Source: Gluconacetobacter aggeris
GTDB lineage: Bacteria; Pseudomonadota; Alphaproteobacteria; Acetobacterales; Acetobacteraceae
Length of the DNA stretch: 64,000 nt
Assembly (NCBI RefSeq): GCF_014174395.1
Contig: NZ_JABEQD010000004.1
Coordinates: 1 to 64,000 of the forward strand
Direction: 5' to 3'
Part shown: piece after piece, positions 33,326 through 42,111 of the stretch
How positions within the stretch are numbered: the first letter of the stretch is position 1
Layout: the number at the start of each line of letters is the position of its first letter
The notes under the pieces: generated by a model
The model's database searches: none
The model's input: only the letters and a program-made list of their open reading frames with translations
What the model was told of the DNA's origin: nothing
Translations under genes and position numbers: made by a program

Positions 33326-34435
33326 ATGACCTGGTCCATCCCGATCGGCAGGTTTTACGGTACGACCGTTCGCCTTCACGTCACCTTCCTGCTCTTTCTG
33401 GTCTGGATTGGTGCGGCCTATGGCATGCAATCCGGGATGCAGGCGGCGATTGAGGGCGTTCTGCTCATTCTTGCCGTGTTCGCCTGTGTCGTTCTGCATG
33501 AATTCGGCCATGTGCTTGTCGCGCGCCGGTATGGCGTGCGCACGCCGGACATAACGCTCCTGCCCATCGGCGGGGTCGCCCGGATGACGCACATTCCCGA
33601 ACAGCCGACGCAGGAACTGGCGATCGCCCTGGCGGGCCCGGCGGTGAATCTCGTGATCGCCGCGATCCTGTTCGGGGTCACGCGTACCGTGCCCCATCTG
33701 TCCGGTGTCGATTTCCAGGACCCGGGCGTCGGGCTGATACCCCGATTGTCGAGCATCAACCTGTTTCTGGCCGTCTTCAACCTGATCCCGGCCTTTCCCA
33801 TGGATGGCGGGCGGGTTCTGCGGGCCTTGCTGGGCTATCGGATGGGTTATGCGCGGGCGACCCAGCTTGCCGCGTCGGTCGGTCAGGGGATCGCCTTTCT
33901 GTTTGGATTTCTGGGGCTGATGGGCAATCCGATGCTGCTGTTCATTGCCCTTTTCGTCTATCTGGGCGCCGCCGGCGAAGCGCAGGGTGCGCTGTTCCGG
34001 CAGTTGGCGCATGGCATGATCGTGGCTGACGTCATGACCACGCGTCTGGAGACGCTGTCGCCCGACAGCCGGATGGATGAGGCGGCGCTGAGGATGATTC
34101 ATACGCCACAGCAGGAATTTCCGGTTGTGGATGGCCAGGGCAGGCTCCGTGGCCTGCTGACGCACGCGACCATCCTGCAGGCCATGCATGCCGGCAAGGC
34201 GGACGCGATGGCCGCGGATGTCATGGTGCCCGATATTGCCTGCCTGCCCCCCTACCAGACGGTGGATGAGGCGCTGCGTCTGCTGGAGGAAAATCAGGTG
34301 CCGGCGATCGGCGTGAATGATGCGCAGGGACGTTTCATCGGCCTGATTTCCCGGGCGAATATAGGCGAGATCATGACGATCCATATTCTGCGGGACAAGA
34401 ACCGTCCGGCATCGCCTCTTCCGCTGTCCCGATAG
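33326..34435 (+). CDS. Site-2 protease family membrane metalloprotease with CBS pair
   Basis: 369 residues from ATG 33326 (GAGGG seven bases upstream). Rhomboid-like set of about six membrane helices; zinc motif HEFGH at 58-62 and the third ligand Asp about 160 in NLIPAFPMDGGRVLR. Two CBS domains (about 230-350) follow: VADVMTTRLETLSPDSRMDEAA and ADVMVPDIACLPPYQTVDEALRLLEE in outline. S2P-CBS proteins cut membrane-bound substrates, often anti-sigma factors; CBS domains usually bind adenine nucleotides. The substrate is unknown here; no anti-sigma gene is adjacent. Confidence 0.9.
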   Translation: MTWSIPIGRFYGTTVRLHVTFLLFLVWIGAAYGMQSGMQAAIEGVLLILAVFACVVLHEFGHVLVARRYGVRTPDITLLPIGGVARMTHIPEQPTQELAIALAGPAVNLVIAAILFGVTRTVPHLSGVDFQDPGVGLIPRLSSINLFLAVFNLIPAFPMDGGRVLRALLGYRMGYARATQLAASVGQGIAFLFGFLGLMGNPMLLFIALFVYLGAAGEAQGALFRQLAHGMIVADVMTTRLETLSPDSRMDEAALRMIHTPQQEFPVVDGQGRLRGLLTHATILQAMHAGKADAMAADVMVPDIACLPPYQTVDEALRLLEENQVPAIGVNDAQGRFIGLISRANIGEIMTIHILRDKNRPASPLPLSR

Positions 34436-34497
34436 GGCTGCGGCCCGGTCGTCCCGCGATGTGGGGGAGGCCGGGTCGCGCATCGTGGCTTGCCCTG

Positions 34498-35034
34498 TCA
34501 GGCATGTTTGACGGGGATGATCTGCTCGTTCTTCTGGGCTTCGGGGGTCTTGGGCATGGTGATCGTCAGGAGCCCATTATCGAACGTGGCGTCGATCTTC
34601 GTCGTATCGACGCCCTCGGGGATCGGCAACGACCTCATGAATGAGCCGAAGCGGCGTTCCGAGTAATGATAGTTCTTTTGCTCGTCCTCGCGTTGTTCGC
34701 ATTTTTCGCCGCAAATGCTCAGGACCCCTCCGGAAAGCTTAATTTCCAGATTCTTCTCGTCTATGCCGGGCAATTCCGCGACGACGTCATAGGCATCGTC
34801 CTTTTCCACCACGGAGATCGCCGGAACGACATTGAATGCGTCCTCGCGCGGCCAAAGACGGTCGAGACCGGGGATGCGGCTTGCCGGACGGCGCAATACG
34901 GTCGAGCGGAAATCGTCGAAGAGACGGTCGAATTCCCATCGCAGCGTATCCAGTGCTGAGCCTGAAGGCGAGCGGGCTACGGGCGCGCCTGTTGTCGTTT
35001 CCGTTTTTTCCTGCGTTTTTTCGAGGCTTGCCAT
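34498..35034 (-). CDS. Hsp20 family small heat shock protein
   Basis: 178 residues from ATG 35034, with AGGAG seven bases upstream (earlier in-frame ATG codons lack such a site). An N-terminal region with LRWEFDRLFDDF is followed by an alpha-crystallin domain: VPAISVVEKDDAYDVVAELPGIDEKNLEIKL in outline, GVLSICGEK and RSLPIPEGVDTTKIDATFDNGLLTITMPK, and finally an I-x-V type tail (IIPVKHA). ATP-independent holdase for unfolded proteins. No clear ROSE, FourU or CIRCE element in the 181-base upstream region. Confidence 0.92.
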   Translation of the reverse strand: MASLEKTQEKTETTTGAPVARSPSGSALDTLRWEFDRLFDDFRSTVLRRPASRIPGLDRLWPREDAFNVVPAISVVEKDDAYDVVAELPGIDEKNLEIKLSGGVLSICGEKCEQREDEQKNYHYSERRFGSFMRSLPIPEGVDTTKIDATFDNGLLTITMPKTPEAQKNEQIIPVKHA

Positions 35035-35215
35035 GATCATTCTCCTGTTCGCTGCATTTTTCCCGTCTTGAGGCATTGCGCCCGGAGCGCCTGGGGCGTT
35101 GGGCGTATGACTGAGCTGGTTCCGAACGCGGTATGCTCAAGGGGCGGTTCGAAAAATTCATGATTTTGGTTGATGGAAAATCAGATGGCATCGGAATGCC
35201 GGCTTGCTTCTCCTG

Positions 35216-35890
35216 TCAGGCGGTTCCGGTGCGGTCGTGGGCCTGGGCGAGCAGCCGGATGATGTCGGCATCCTCGACCTGCGGGAAGTCCTGATAATAG
35301 GCGCCCACGGCAAAGAACGATTGCGGTTGCAGCAGGCAGACGATCTGATCGCATTCGCGGCGGAGTGTCGCGATACTGTCGGCAGGCGCCACGGGTACGG
35401 CCAGCACCAGGCGGGCCGGGTGATTTCTCCGCAGCGCGCGAAGGGCGGCCCGCATCGTGCCGCCGGTCGCGATCCCGTCATCGACCACGATCACGACGCG
35501 GCCAGTGACCGGCACCGGCTGCCGGTCCGGCGTATACAGGCGACGTTGCCGGTCGATTTCGGCACATTGCCGGTTCACGATGTCCCGGATCGTTTCCGCG
35601 CTGATGCCCGAAACCCGCACATAGGCTTCATCGAGCACGATTTGTGGATCGGCGCCGTCCACGACCGCGCCGAAACCGTATTCTTCCTGACCCGGACTGC
35701 CGATCTTGCGCACGAACAGCAGGTCCATATCCGCATCCAGCGCCTTTGCGACCTCGAACGCGACCGGCACGCCGCCGCGCGGGAGCGCCAGAACCAGGGG
35801 ATGGGCGGTGGCCAGGGGGAGAAGGGCCGCGCCCAGCGCCCGCCCGGCCTCCTGCCTGTCTCTGAAGAGTATGGAGCGATCTGACGGCAT
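35216..35890 (-). CDS. Phosphoribosyltransferase family protein
   Basis: 224 residues. Starts with FRDRQEAGRALGAALLPL, then LALPRGGVPVAFEVAKAL, and the PRPP-binding loop VVIVVDDGIATGGTMRAAL near residues 132-150. The family is often annotated as a predicted phosphoribosyltransferase and commonly lies next to, or is fused with, erythromycin-esterase-like or dienelactone-hydrolase domains. Here the esterase-like gene lies just beyond, 32 bases away and upstream in the same direction, so the pair is probably one transcript. Substrate unknown. Confidence 0.85.
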   Translation of the reverse strand: MPSDRSILFRDRQEAGRALGAALLPLATAHPLVLALPRGGVPVAFEVAKALDADMDLLFVRKIGSPGQEEYGFGAVVDGADPQIVLDEAYVRVSGISAETIRDIVNRQCAEIDRQRRLYTPDRQPVPVTGRVVIVVDDGIATGGTMRAALRALRRNHPARLVLAVPVAPADSIATLRRECDQIVCLLQPQSFFAVGAYYQDFPQVEDADIIRLLAQAHDRTGTA

Positions 35891-35922
35891 GGTGCCCTCT
35901 TGCTCGCAACGGGTTCAGGTCT

Positions 35923-37266
35923 CTAGAGGCCGAAGGGCCATGTTTCAGGAATGCCCTGCGGGTGCGCGTGGCCCAGAGGCGTGACGGCCCTTGTCTGTTC
36001 GAACCAGACCCAGGCATCGAACTGTTCGGCGAGGGAGGATTCGAAATAATGGCTGGAGAGTTCGCTTTCCGGACGATAGATCACCCCGATCGCCCGTTCG
36101 CGCAGAGGCGCGCGCAGATGTCCGCGCAATGTCGAACGGCCGTGTCGCCAATCCGTCAGCGTCCGGGGCAATCCGGCGCGCACGAACGCATGTTCGTAAC
36201 TGTCCGGCCGGGCCGGGCGTACGGTCTTGATTTCCAGCTCGCCGTCCCAGTCGCTGGCAGCCGCTACGGTGCCGCGATCGGTGCTGAAGCCGAGCAGGAT
36301 GGCTTCGTCGCCATGCGCCATGCGACAGAGTTCGCCGATATTGAATTGTCCTTCCCATCCCATCGTGGTCGCGGCGGCATTGCCCACGTGCGAATTATGG
36401 GCCCATACCACCGCCTTGGCCGCATCGCCCCGATGGGCGAGCAGGGCCTGAAGCGTTCCGAACATATGCCGGTCACGCAGGTTCCAGCTTTCGTTCGCGC
36501 CTCGGTACATGATCCGGTAATATTGCTCCGCCGCCCGCACGATCCGCGCGTTCTGCGCCGCATCGAACCAGGCTTCTCCATCATGCTGAAGGTAGCGGAG
36601 GCGGTTGCGCAGCAGATCGCGCAACTGCGCGACCACGGCGTCTTCGGAGGCGCTGTGCGTCTGCCGGCCGGCCGCCCTGCCGTAAAGGGCCGGATTATGC
36701 TGCCATTGCACGAGACGGGCATAGCGCTGCCGCGCCGACGCGGCCGCCTCGGGGTCGACCTTGTCGAGATAGGCCAGGACGGCGTGAATGGATTCATCCA
36801 GGCTGTAGATATCGAGGCCATGGAACGAGACCCGTCTTTCGCCAGGCAGGGGCTCGTTATGATGATGGAGCCAGCGGACGAAGGCCGCCACCTCCTCGTT
36901 GCGCCACATCCATGTGGGAAAGCGTGTAAAGGACGGGTTTCGCCAGGGACGGGGCGCATGATGGCGCACGTAATCGTCGATCCGGCTGCCGTCGGGCCAG
37001 TCGGCCTCGACCGCGACGATGGTAAAGCCGTGATGTTCGATCAGCCTGCGGGTGATGGCGGCCCGCGCGCGATAGAATTCCGACGTGCCATGGGTGGCTT
37101 CGCCCAGCAGCACGACCCGGGCGTCGGCGAAGCGATCGAAAAACGCGCCGAAGGACTCGGGCTCCTCCAGCGGGGGCAGGGGCTCCGATTGCTCACGCAG
37201 GGCCGTGACGAGCGCCTCGGGGATCTTGTGACTGCCCGTGGCGTGAAAGGGCGGTTCGACGATCAT
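35923..37266 (-). CDS. Erythromycin esterase-like protein
   Basis: 447 residues from ATG 37266 (GGGGA upstream); ATG 37302 and 37281 are weaker alternatives. Contains VVLLGEATHGTSEF with Glu 56 and His 59, and VAVEADW with Glu 87; the 56-to-87 spacing equals that of the catalytic Glu43 and Glu74 of EreB, and a later AHNSHVGNA supplies the conserved His. Related proteins (EreA/EreB/succinoglycan-biosynthesis type) use water for ester or ring opening. This one lies in a stress cluster with a phosphoribosyltransferase, so a macrolide-resistance role should not be assumed. Confidence 0.85.
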   Translation of the reverse strand: MIVEPPFHATGSHKIPEALVTALREQSEPLPPLEEPESFGAFFDRFADARVVLLGEATHGTSEFYRARAAITRRLIEHHGFTIVAVEADWPDGSRIDDYVRHHAPRPWRNPSFTRFPTWMWRNEEVAAFVRWLHHHNEPLPGERRVSFHGLDIYSLDESIHAVLAYLDKVDPEAAASARQRYARLVQWQHNPALYGRAAGRQTHSASEDAVVAQLRDLLRNRLRYLQHDGEAWFDAAQNARIVRAAEQYYRIMYRGANESWNLRDRHMFGTLQALLAHRGDAAKAVVWAHNSHVGNAAATTMGWEGQFNIGELCRMAHGDEAILLGFSTDRGTVAAASDWDGELEIKTVRPARPDSYEHAFVRAGLPRTLTDWRHGRSTLRGHLRAPLRERAIGVIYRPESELSSHYFESSLAEQFDAWVWFEQTRAVTPLGHAHPQGIPETWPFGL

Positions 37267-37569
37267 GGATGTCGTCCCCATTGAGGTCCGCGCGCCCGGC
37301 ATGTGCCAAATCGCGCGACGCCATTGGAAATGGGACGCGCCGCGTCATCCTGCAGGAGGGACGTTTTTCACGAAATGGAGAGGTTGGCCGCCGCGCATGA
37401 TGGTGGCCTGTCACGGCGGGGGCTTCTTTGCCCTGACCCATCCGTGCATTATCTGTATCTATCGGCAGGGTCGTTACCATGCCGCCACATTACTGCGGCC
37501 GCCTTATCGGCTGGCTGACCGAATAGTCCTGCGGGTTTGTTTCTGCGTTGGAATGCCGGATGGAGATAA

Positions 37570-37599
37570 GCTTCCGCCTCTCCGTGGAGAGGCGGAAGC
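37570..37599 (-). terminator. Perfect 14-bp stem-loop after the proline-rich lipoprotein gene
   Basis: GCTTCCGCCTCTCC (37570-37583), two-base loop, GGAGAGGCGGAAGC (37586-37599). Starts 33 bases after the stop of the lipoprotein gene on the minus strand. The 365-base stretch 37267-37631 otherwise holds no convincing gene. Confidence 0.7.
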
Positions 37600-37631
37600 C
37601 CAGACAAGCCAGATCGTTGAAAATGACAGGC

Positions 37632-37829
37632 TTAGCCGCGTGCCGGCGGAACGGGCGGCGGCGGCGGGGGAGGTGGCGGCGGCGGAGGAGGAGCTTCGAC
37701 CGGCGCAGGCGGCGGCGGGGGCTTGTCTTCGGCACACGCCGCCAGAAGCACCACAGGCAGCGCTGCGGCAACCATAGCGACCGCACGCAGACGCTTACGA
37801 CGGGACAATGTTTCAGAAACCGCGAACAT
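37632..37829 (-). CDS. Small proline-rich lipoprotein
   Basis: 65 residues from ATG 37829, with GGAGG close upstream. Signal peptide RLRAVAMVAAALPVVLLAAC with lipobox LLAAC. The mature part is almost only proline with a few Ala, Val, Glu and Lys residues (two runs of six or more prolines), ending in PPARG. Such tails act as stiff spacers in the periplasm, but no partner is visible. Divergent from the L,D-transpeptidase gene; the AT-richer gap between them may hold both promoters. Could also be a chance frame; the ribosome site and lipobox argue for a gene. Confidence 0.6.
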   Translation of the reverse strand: MFAVSETLSRRKRLRAVAMVAAALPVVLLAACAEDKPPPPPAPVEAPPPPPPPPPPPPPVPPARG

Positions 37830-37985
37830 CAGGCACCTCCCAATTGGAATTTCAGAAGATAACGGGTAATTAGCAGCACCTCTTGACAAAAAGTCAAACT
37901 ACTATTTGCGTGATCCGCGACGATTTTGGAGTCATGTTTCGTGCGGGTACCATGGTGTACGGTCAGGTCAGGTCGGCAGACGTCA

Positions 37986-39404
37986 ATGACCCTCGTTCGG
38001 TCGCAGATCTCCACCCGCGGCACGGTCGTGCGCAGCCTGCTCGGCCTCGCCGTGACATGCGCGCTTGCGGCGTGTGGCACGAATCCGGAGCATGCCAATA
38101 CCGAACTCGGCAATCTGATCGATAGCACGCCGCAACTGACTGTCGCCGGAGAACCGGTGAATGTCGTGCTGCTGCGGCGTTTCTACGCGCGCCATGATTT
38201 CGAGCCCGTATGGACAGCTCGGCAGGCAGAGGCGAGTTCACTCCTGAAGGCCGTGCTGCGTGCCGGAGAGAACGGTCTCGACCCTGAATTGTTCCATGCC
38301 GGTCTGCTGCGGCAGGGGACAAATTTATCGCCGCTTGATCGCGAATTGCTACTGTCCGATGCTTTCCTGTCATATGGCGACGCCCTGGCCCGGGGGGCCG
38401 TGCCCGTGGAACGCCGGAAAGACGATGAGGCGCTGACGCCGGAACCGGTTGACGTGGCCGCCAGGCTCGATGCCGCGATCGACAGCCCCGATCCGGCGGC
38501 AGCCATTGACGGGCTGGCGCCATCGACACCGACCTATCGGGCGTTGCGCCAGGCGTTGCGCACATGCCGCCGATCCCCCGCGGGCCGCGACAGCGGTGAG
38601 GCGGGGTGCTTGCGCAAGATCGCGGTGAATCTCGAACGTCAACGCTGGCTGCCGCGATCCCTGCCGCCAGATCGTGTGCTGGTCAATGTGGCCGAGGAAA
38701 GACTGGTCCTTTATCGGGCCGATCGGCCGGTCTTTTCCACGCGGGTCATTGTCGGCCAGGATGTGGAACGTAACCAGAGTCCTGAATTTCATGCCCTGAT
38801 CGATGCAAGCCTGTATAATCCGCCATGGGTTGTTCCGAGCGATATCGTGGAACGGGAGATTCTGCCGAAGATCCGCCGCGACCCCGATTATCTGGCGCGG
38901 AACAAGATGGTCATGCTTGCCAATGGCGAAATAGAGCAGCGAGCGGGACCCGATGCGGGGCTCGGACTGATCATGTTCGACATGCCCAATCGGTTCGATG
39001 TCTATCTGCACGATACGCCGGATCAGGATCTCTTCAAGCGCGATAACCGTCGCATCAGCCATGGATGCATCCGGGTACAGAACCCCCGCGACTTCGCCGC
39101 CCTGCTGATGCGGCAGCCGCTCGACGTGATCAATCAGGGGATCGCGAAGGGCACGACCACGCGCAATGCGCTACCCGTGCCCGTGCCCGTATTCGTGGTC
39201 TATCTGACCGCGCTTCCGGATGCTGACGGGGTCTTGCAATTCCATCCGGATTTCTACAATCGCGATGCTGAAATCTGGCGACAACTGAAGAGACGGCCAT
39301 ACGGGCGGCATCCTGAGGCCCAGGCGGATAATCGCCGGGCGTCTTCAACGGGGCTGCTGGCGGCCCTGGAGGGGCCGGGATCGCCGGTCGGCAGGGCCTT
39401 TTGA
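37986..39404 (+). CDS. L,D-transpeptidase (YcbB/LdtD-like) lipoprotein
   Basis: 472 residues from ATG 37986. Lipoprotein signal with ALAACG (Cys about 30). The N-terminal region with FEPVWTARQAEASSLL resembles the family's substrate-scaffold domain. The YkuD domain follows: RVLVNVAEERLVLYRADRPVFSTRVIVGQ in outline, and the catalytic ISHGCIRVQNPRDFA with Cys about 361 and His about 359. It forms 3-3 cross-links or attaches proteins to peptidoglycan in the periplasm. Single gene, no obvious operon partner. Confidence 0.9.
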   Translation: MTLVRSQISTRGTVVRSLLGLAVTCALAACGTNPEHANTELGNLIDSTPQLTVAGEPVNVVLLRRFYARHDFEPVWTARQAEASSLLKAVLRAGENGLDPELFHAGLLRQGTNLSPLDRELLLSDAFLSYGDALARGAVPVERRKDDEALTPEPVDVAARLDAAIDSPDPAAAIDGLAPSTPTYRALRQALRTCRRSPAGRDSGEAGCLRKIAVNLERQRWLPRSLPPDRVLVNVAEERLVLYRADRPVFSTRVIVGQDVERNQSPEFHALIDASLYNPPWVVPSDIVEREILPKIRRDPDYLARNKMVMLANGEIEQRAGPDAGLGLIMFDMPNRFDVYLHDTPDQDLFKRDNRRISHGCIRVQNPRDFAALLMRQPLDVINQGIAKGTTTRNALPVPVPVFVVYLTALPDADGVLQFHPDFYNRDAEIWRQLKRRPYGRHPEAQADNRRASSTGLLAALEGPGSPVGRAF

Positions 39405-39557
39405 AAAAGACCGGATGTTCAGGGGTTTCGAGGCCCGTGAGCGGGCTTGCCTGTCATGCCGGATGCCCTGGGATCGACGGCTAACCATCGCGCGGCCCCG
39501 ATCCAATGGTCTGCCCCGTCCCGATGAGAGATCCGGACGGGGCAGAGGTAGGATTGT

Positions 39558-41768
39558 TCAGGCGCCCGTCTGTTCCAGAGCGGATGCGCCCTGGCTTTCC
39601 GCCGCCTGCGCCTTGGCGACGCGGCGCCAGCGGTGCAGGGTCGGCTCGGTATAGCCGTTGGGCTGGGTGGCGCCGGTGAAGACCAGTTCGGCCGCCGCGC
39701 GGAAGGCCGGGCCGTCGGGATTGTCGGCCAGCGGGCGGTAGCCTTCCTCGCCCCGGTTCTGCGCGTCGACGATGGCGGCCATGCGCGTCATCGACGTGCG
39801 GACATCCTCTTCCGAGATCACGCCGTGGCGCAGCCAGTTGGCGACATGCTGCGAGGAGATGCGCAGCGTCGCGCGGTCTTCCATCAGGCCGACATCGTTG
39901 ATGTCCGGCACCTTGGAGCAGCCGATCCCCATATCCACCCACCGCACCACATAGCCCAGGATGCCTTGCAGGTTATTGTCCAGCTCCGCCCGACGTTCGG
40001 CCGCCGACCAGGTGATCTGGCGGGCCAGCGGCAGCGTCAGCAGCGACTGCAATGAAGCCGGCGCCGTGCTCTCCAGCCGCGTCTGCACCGCGCGGACATC
40101 GACAAAATGATAGTGCAGGGCATGCAATGTCGCCGCCGTGGGCGAGGGCACCCATGCCGTGTTCGCACCCGCGCGGGGGTGGGCGATCTTCTGGTCCATC
40201 ATGTCGGCCATGCGGTCCGGCATCGCCCACATGCCCTTGCCGATCTGCGCGCGATCCTTCAGGCCGCAGGCCAGGCCGATGGCGACGTTGCGCTGCTCGT
40301 AGGCGGTCATCCACGGTTCGGCGCGCATTTCGCCCTTCCGTACCACCGGGCCGGCCTGCATGCTGTAATGGATCTCGTCGCCCGTGCGGTCGAGGAAGCC
40401 GGTATTGATGAACACCACGCGGTTGCGCGCGGCATGGATGCAGGAGGCCAGGTTGGCGCTGGTGCGCCGTTCCTCGTCCATGATGCCCATCTTGATCGTG
40501 TTGGGCGGCAGGTCCAGCAATTGCTCGACGCGATCGAACAGGGCGTTGGACAGCGCGACTTCCTCCCCGCCATGCATCTTCGGCTTGACGATGTAGATCG
40601 AGCCGGTGCGGCTGTTGATGGTCGGCGCGTTGCCGCGCAGATCGTGCAGCGCGATGGCTGCGGTGATCGCGGCGTCCAGCACGCCTTCGGGGATGGCGTG
40701 GCCGGTGCTGTCCACCACCGCGTCGGTGAACATGTGGTGCCCGACATTGCGCACCAGCATCAGGCTGCGCCCCGACAGCACCAGCGACGTGCCGTCGGGC
40801 GCGGTGTAGCGGCGGTCGGGCGCCAGTTGCCGCTCCACCATCCGCCCGCCCTTGGGGAAGGAGGCTGTGAGCGTGCCCTTCATCAGGCCCAGCCAGTTGC
40901 GATAGACCAGGATCTTGTCCGCGACGTCGACGGCCGAGACGCTGTCCTCGCAATCCATGATGGTGGTCAGCGCGGATTCCGCGATCACGTCCGCGATGCC
41001 GGCGCGATCGCGGCTGCCGATGGGCGATGCGGGATCGAAGCGCAGTTCGATATGCAGCCCGTGATTGCGCAGCACGATCGCATCCGGCGCCTCTTCCGCG
41101 CCCTGGAAGCCCGCGAACTGGGCGGGGCGGCGCAGTTCGACCGGCTGGGCAATGCCGTCGAGGGTCGCGAACAGGCGCCCGTCGGCGACGTGATAGCGGG
41201 TGGCATCGGCATGGCTGCCCTGGGACAGGGGCGTGATTTCATCCAGAATCAGCCGCACGCGCCGGATCACCTGCGCGCCGCGCTGTTCGTCATAGCCGCG
41301 CGCCGGTATGCCGGACGGGCCGAACGGCTCGGCATCCGTGCCGTAGAACGCATCGTACAGGCTGCCCCAGCGTGCGTTGGCGGCGTTGAGCGCGTAGCGG
41401 GCATTGGTGACGGGGACCACCAGTTGCGGACCCGCGACATGCGCGATTTCGGCATCGACATCGCGGGTCGTGATCTCGAAATGGGACGGCTGGGGCTCCA
41501 GGTAACCGGTTGTCCGCAGCACGCGGATCTGGCCATCGATATCCGCCGGATCGAAACCCGGGGCGGTCAGCAACTGGTCCACGGCCTGTTGAAGCAGCCG
41601 GCGCCGCGCCAGTGCGTTCAGCACCTTGGGCGTGAACTGCGCGACGATGTCGGACAGGCCGGCCCAGAACCGGTCGGGGGCGATGCCGGTCCCGGGCAGG
41701 ACCTCGTTCGTGACGAATTCATCGAGGGCGTGATCGACTTGAATCTGACCAATCGTGCGGCGGGACAT
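39558..41768 (-). CDS. glcB: Malate synthase G
   Basis: 736 residues, the size of the monomeric G isoform. Recognisable stretches: IMDCEDSVSAVDVADKILVYRNWLGLMKGT, GRSLMLVRNVGHHMFTDAV, NSRTGSIYIVKPKMHGGEEVALS and the C-terminal VRWVDMGIGCSKVPDINDVGLMEDRATLRIS (all in outline). It condenses glyoxylate with acetyl-CoA to malate. No isocitrate lyase gene is in the window. Divergent from the RamB/ScfR-type regulator across a 343-base region with candidate operators. Confidence 0.95.
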   Translation of the reverse strand: MSRRTIGQIQVDHALDEFVTNEVLPGTGIAPDRFWAGLSDIVAQFTPKVLNALARRRLLQQAVDQLLTAPGFDPADIDGQIRVLRTTGYLEPQPSHFEITTRDVDAEIAHVAGPQLVVPVTNARYALNAANARWGSLYDAFYGTDAEPFGPSGIPARGYDEQRGAQVIRRVRLILDEITPLSQGSHADATRYHVADGRLFATLDGIAQPVELRRPAQFAGFQGAEEAPDAIVLRNHGLHIELRFDPASPIGSRDRAGIADVIAESALTTIMDCEDSVSAVDVADKILVYRNWLGLMKGTLTASFPKGGRMVERQLAPDRRYTAPDGTSLVLSGRSLMLVRNVGHHMFTDAVVDSTGHAIPEGVLDAAITAAIALHDLRGNAPTINSRTGSIYIVKPKMHGGEEVALSNALFDRVEQLLDLPPNTIKMGIMDEERRTSANLASCIHAARNRVVFINTGFLDRTGDEIHYSMQAGPVVRKGEMRAEPWMTAYEQRNVAIGLACGLKDRAQIGKGMWAMPDRMADMMDQKIAHPRAGANTAWVPSPTAATLHALHYHFVDVRAVQTRLESTAPASLQSLLTLPLARQITWSAAERRAELDNNLQGILGYVVRWVDMGIGCSKVPDINDVGLMEDRATLRISSQHVANWLRHGVISEEDVRTSMTRMAAIVDAQNRGEEGYRPLADNPDGPAFRAAAELVFTGATQPNGYTEPTLHRWRRVAKAQAAESQGASALEQTGA

Positions 41769-42058
41769 GGCGGTTCCCCTTGATAGGATGGTTCGGACCG
41801 GGTCGGGCCCGGCTTGTTCTCTGTTCAGAATGCGGTCATGCCGGTTGGGGGGCGGACATGGAGCGGGCCGCGGGACCGAAGGGGCGCCCGGGCATCATGC
41901 ATCGGCCGCAGGCCGGTGGCGTGGTTCCGATCGGCCTTGGCCATGGCGATGGATTCGACGTGCATTGACGAATCTTCCTCTTCGATCATCCTGTGCCGTC
42001 AGTTAAGGAGAGCCGGGAAGTCGACGCCAGACAAAAGAAGACGCCAAGACATGAATGG

Positions 42059-42108
42059 TGTAAAACCATTTACATACTGATCTGTGTATTTGTAAAAACG
42101 GGTAAATA
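42059..42108 (+). promoter_or_regulatory. Candidate operators between glcB and the short-chain-acyl regulator
   Basis: TGTAAA-ACCA-TTTACA (42059-42074) is a perfect inverted repeat, and 15 bases further TTTGTAAAAACGGGTAAATA (42089-42108) carries two more TGTAAA/GTAAAT half-sites. They lie directly before the regulator ATG (42112). A+T-rich TTT(G/A)CAAA-like sites are known targets of RamB-type regulators; these are similar, not identical. The rest of the 343-base gap (41769-42058) holds no gene. Confidence 0.5.
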
Positions 42109-42111
42109 AGC

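Noticed and set aside
35035-35215. RNA thermometer (ROSE or FourU) in front of Hsp20
   Set aside because: The ribosome site AGGAG is not opposite a convincing UUGCU or UUUU strand, and no CIRCE repeat is seen.
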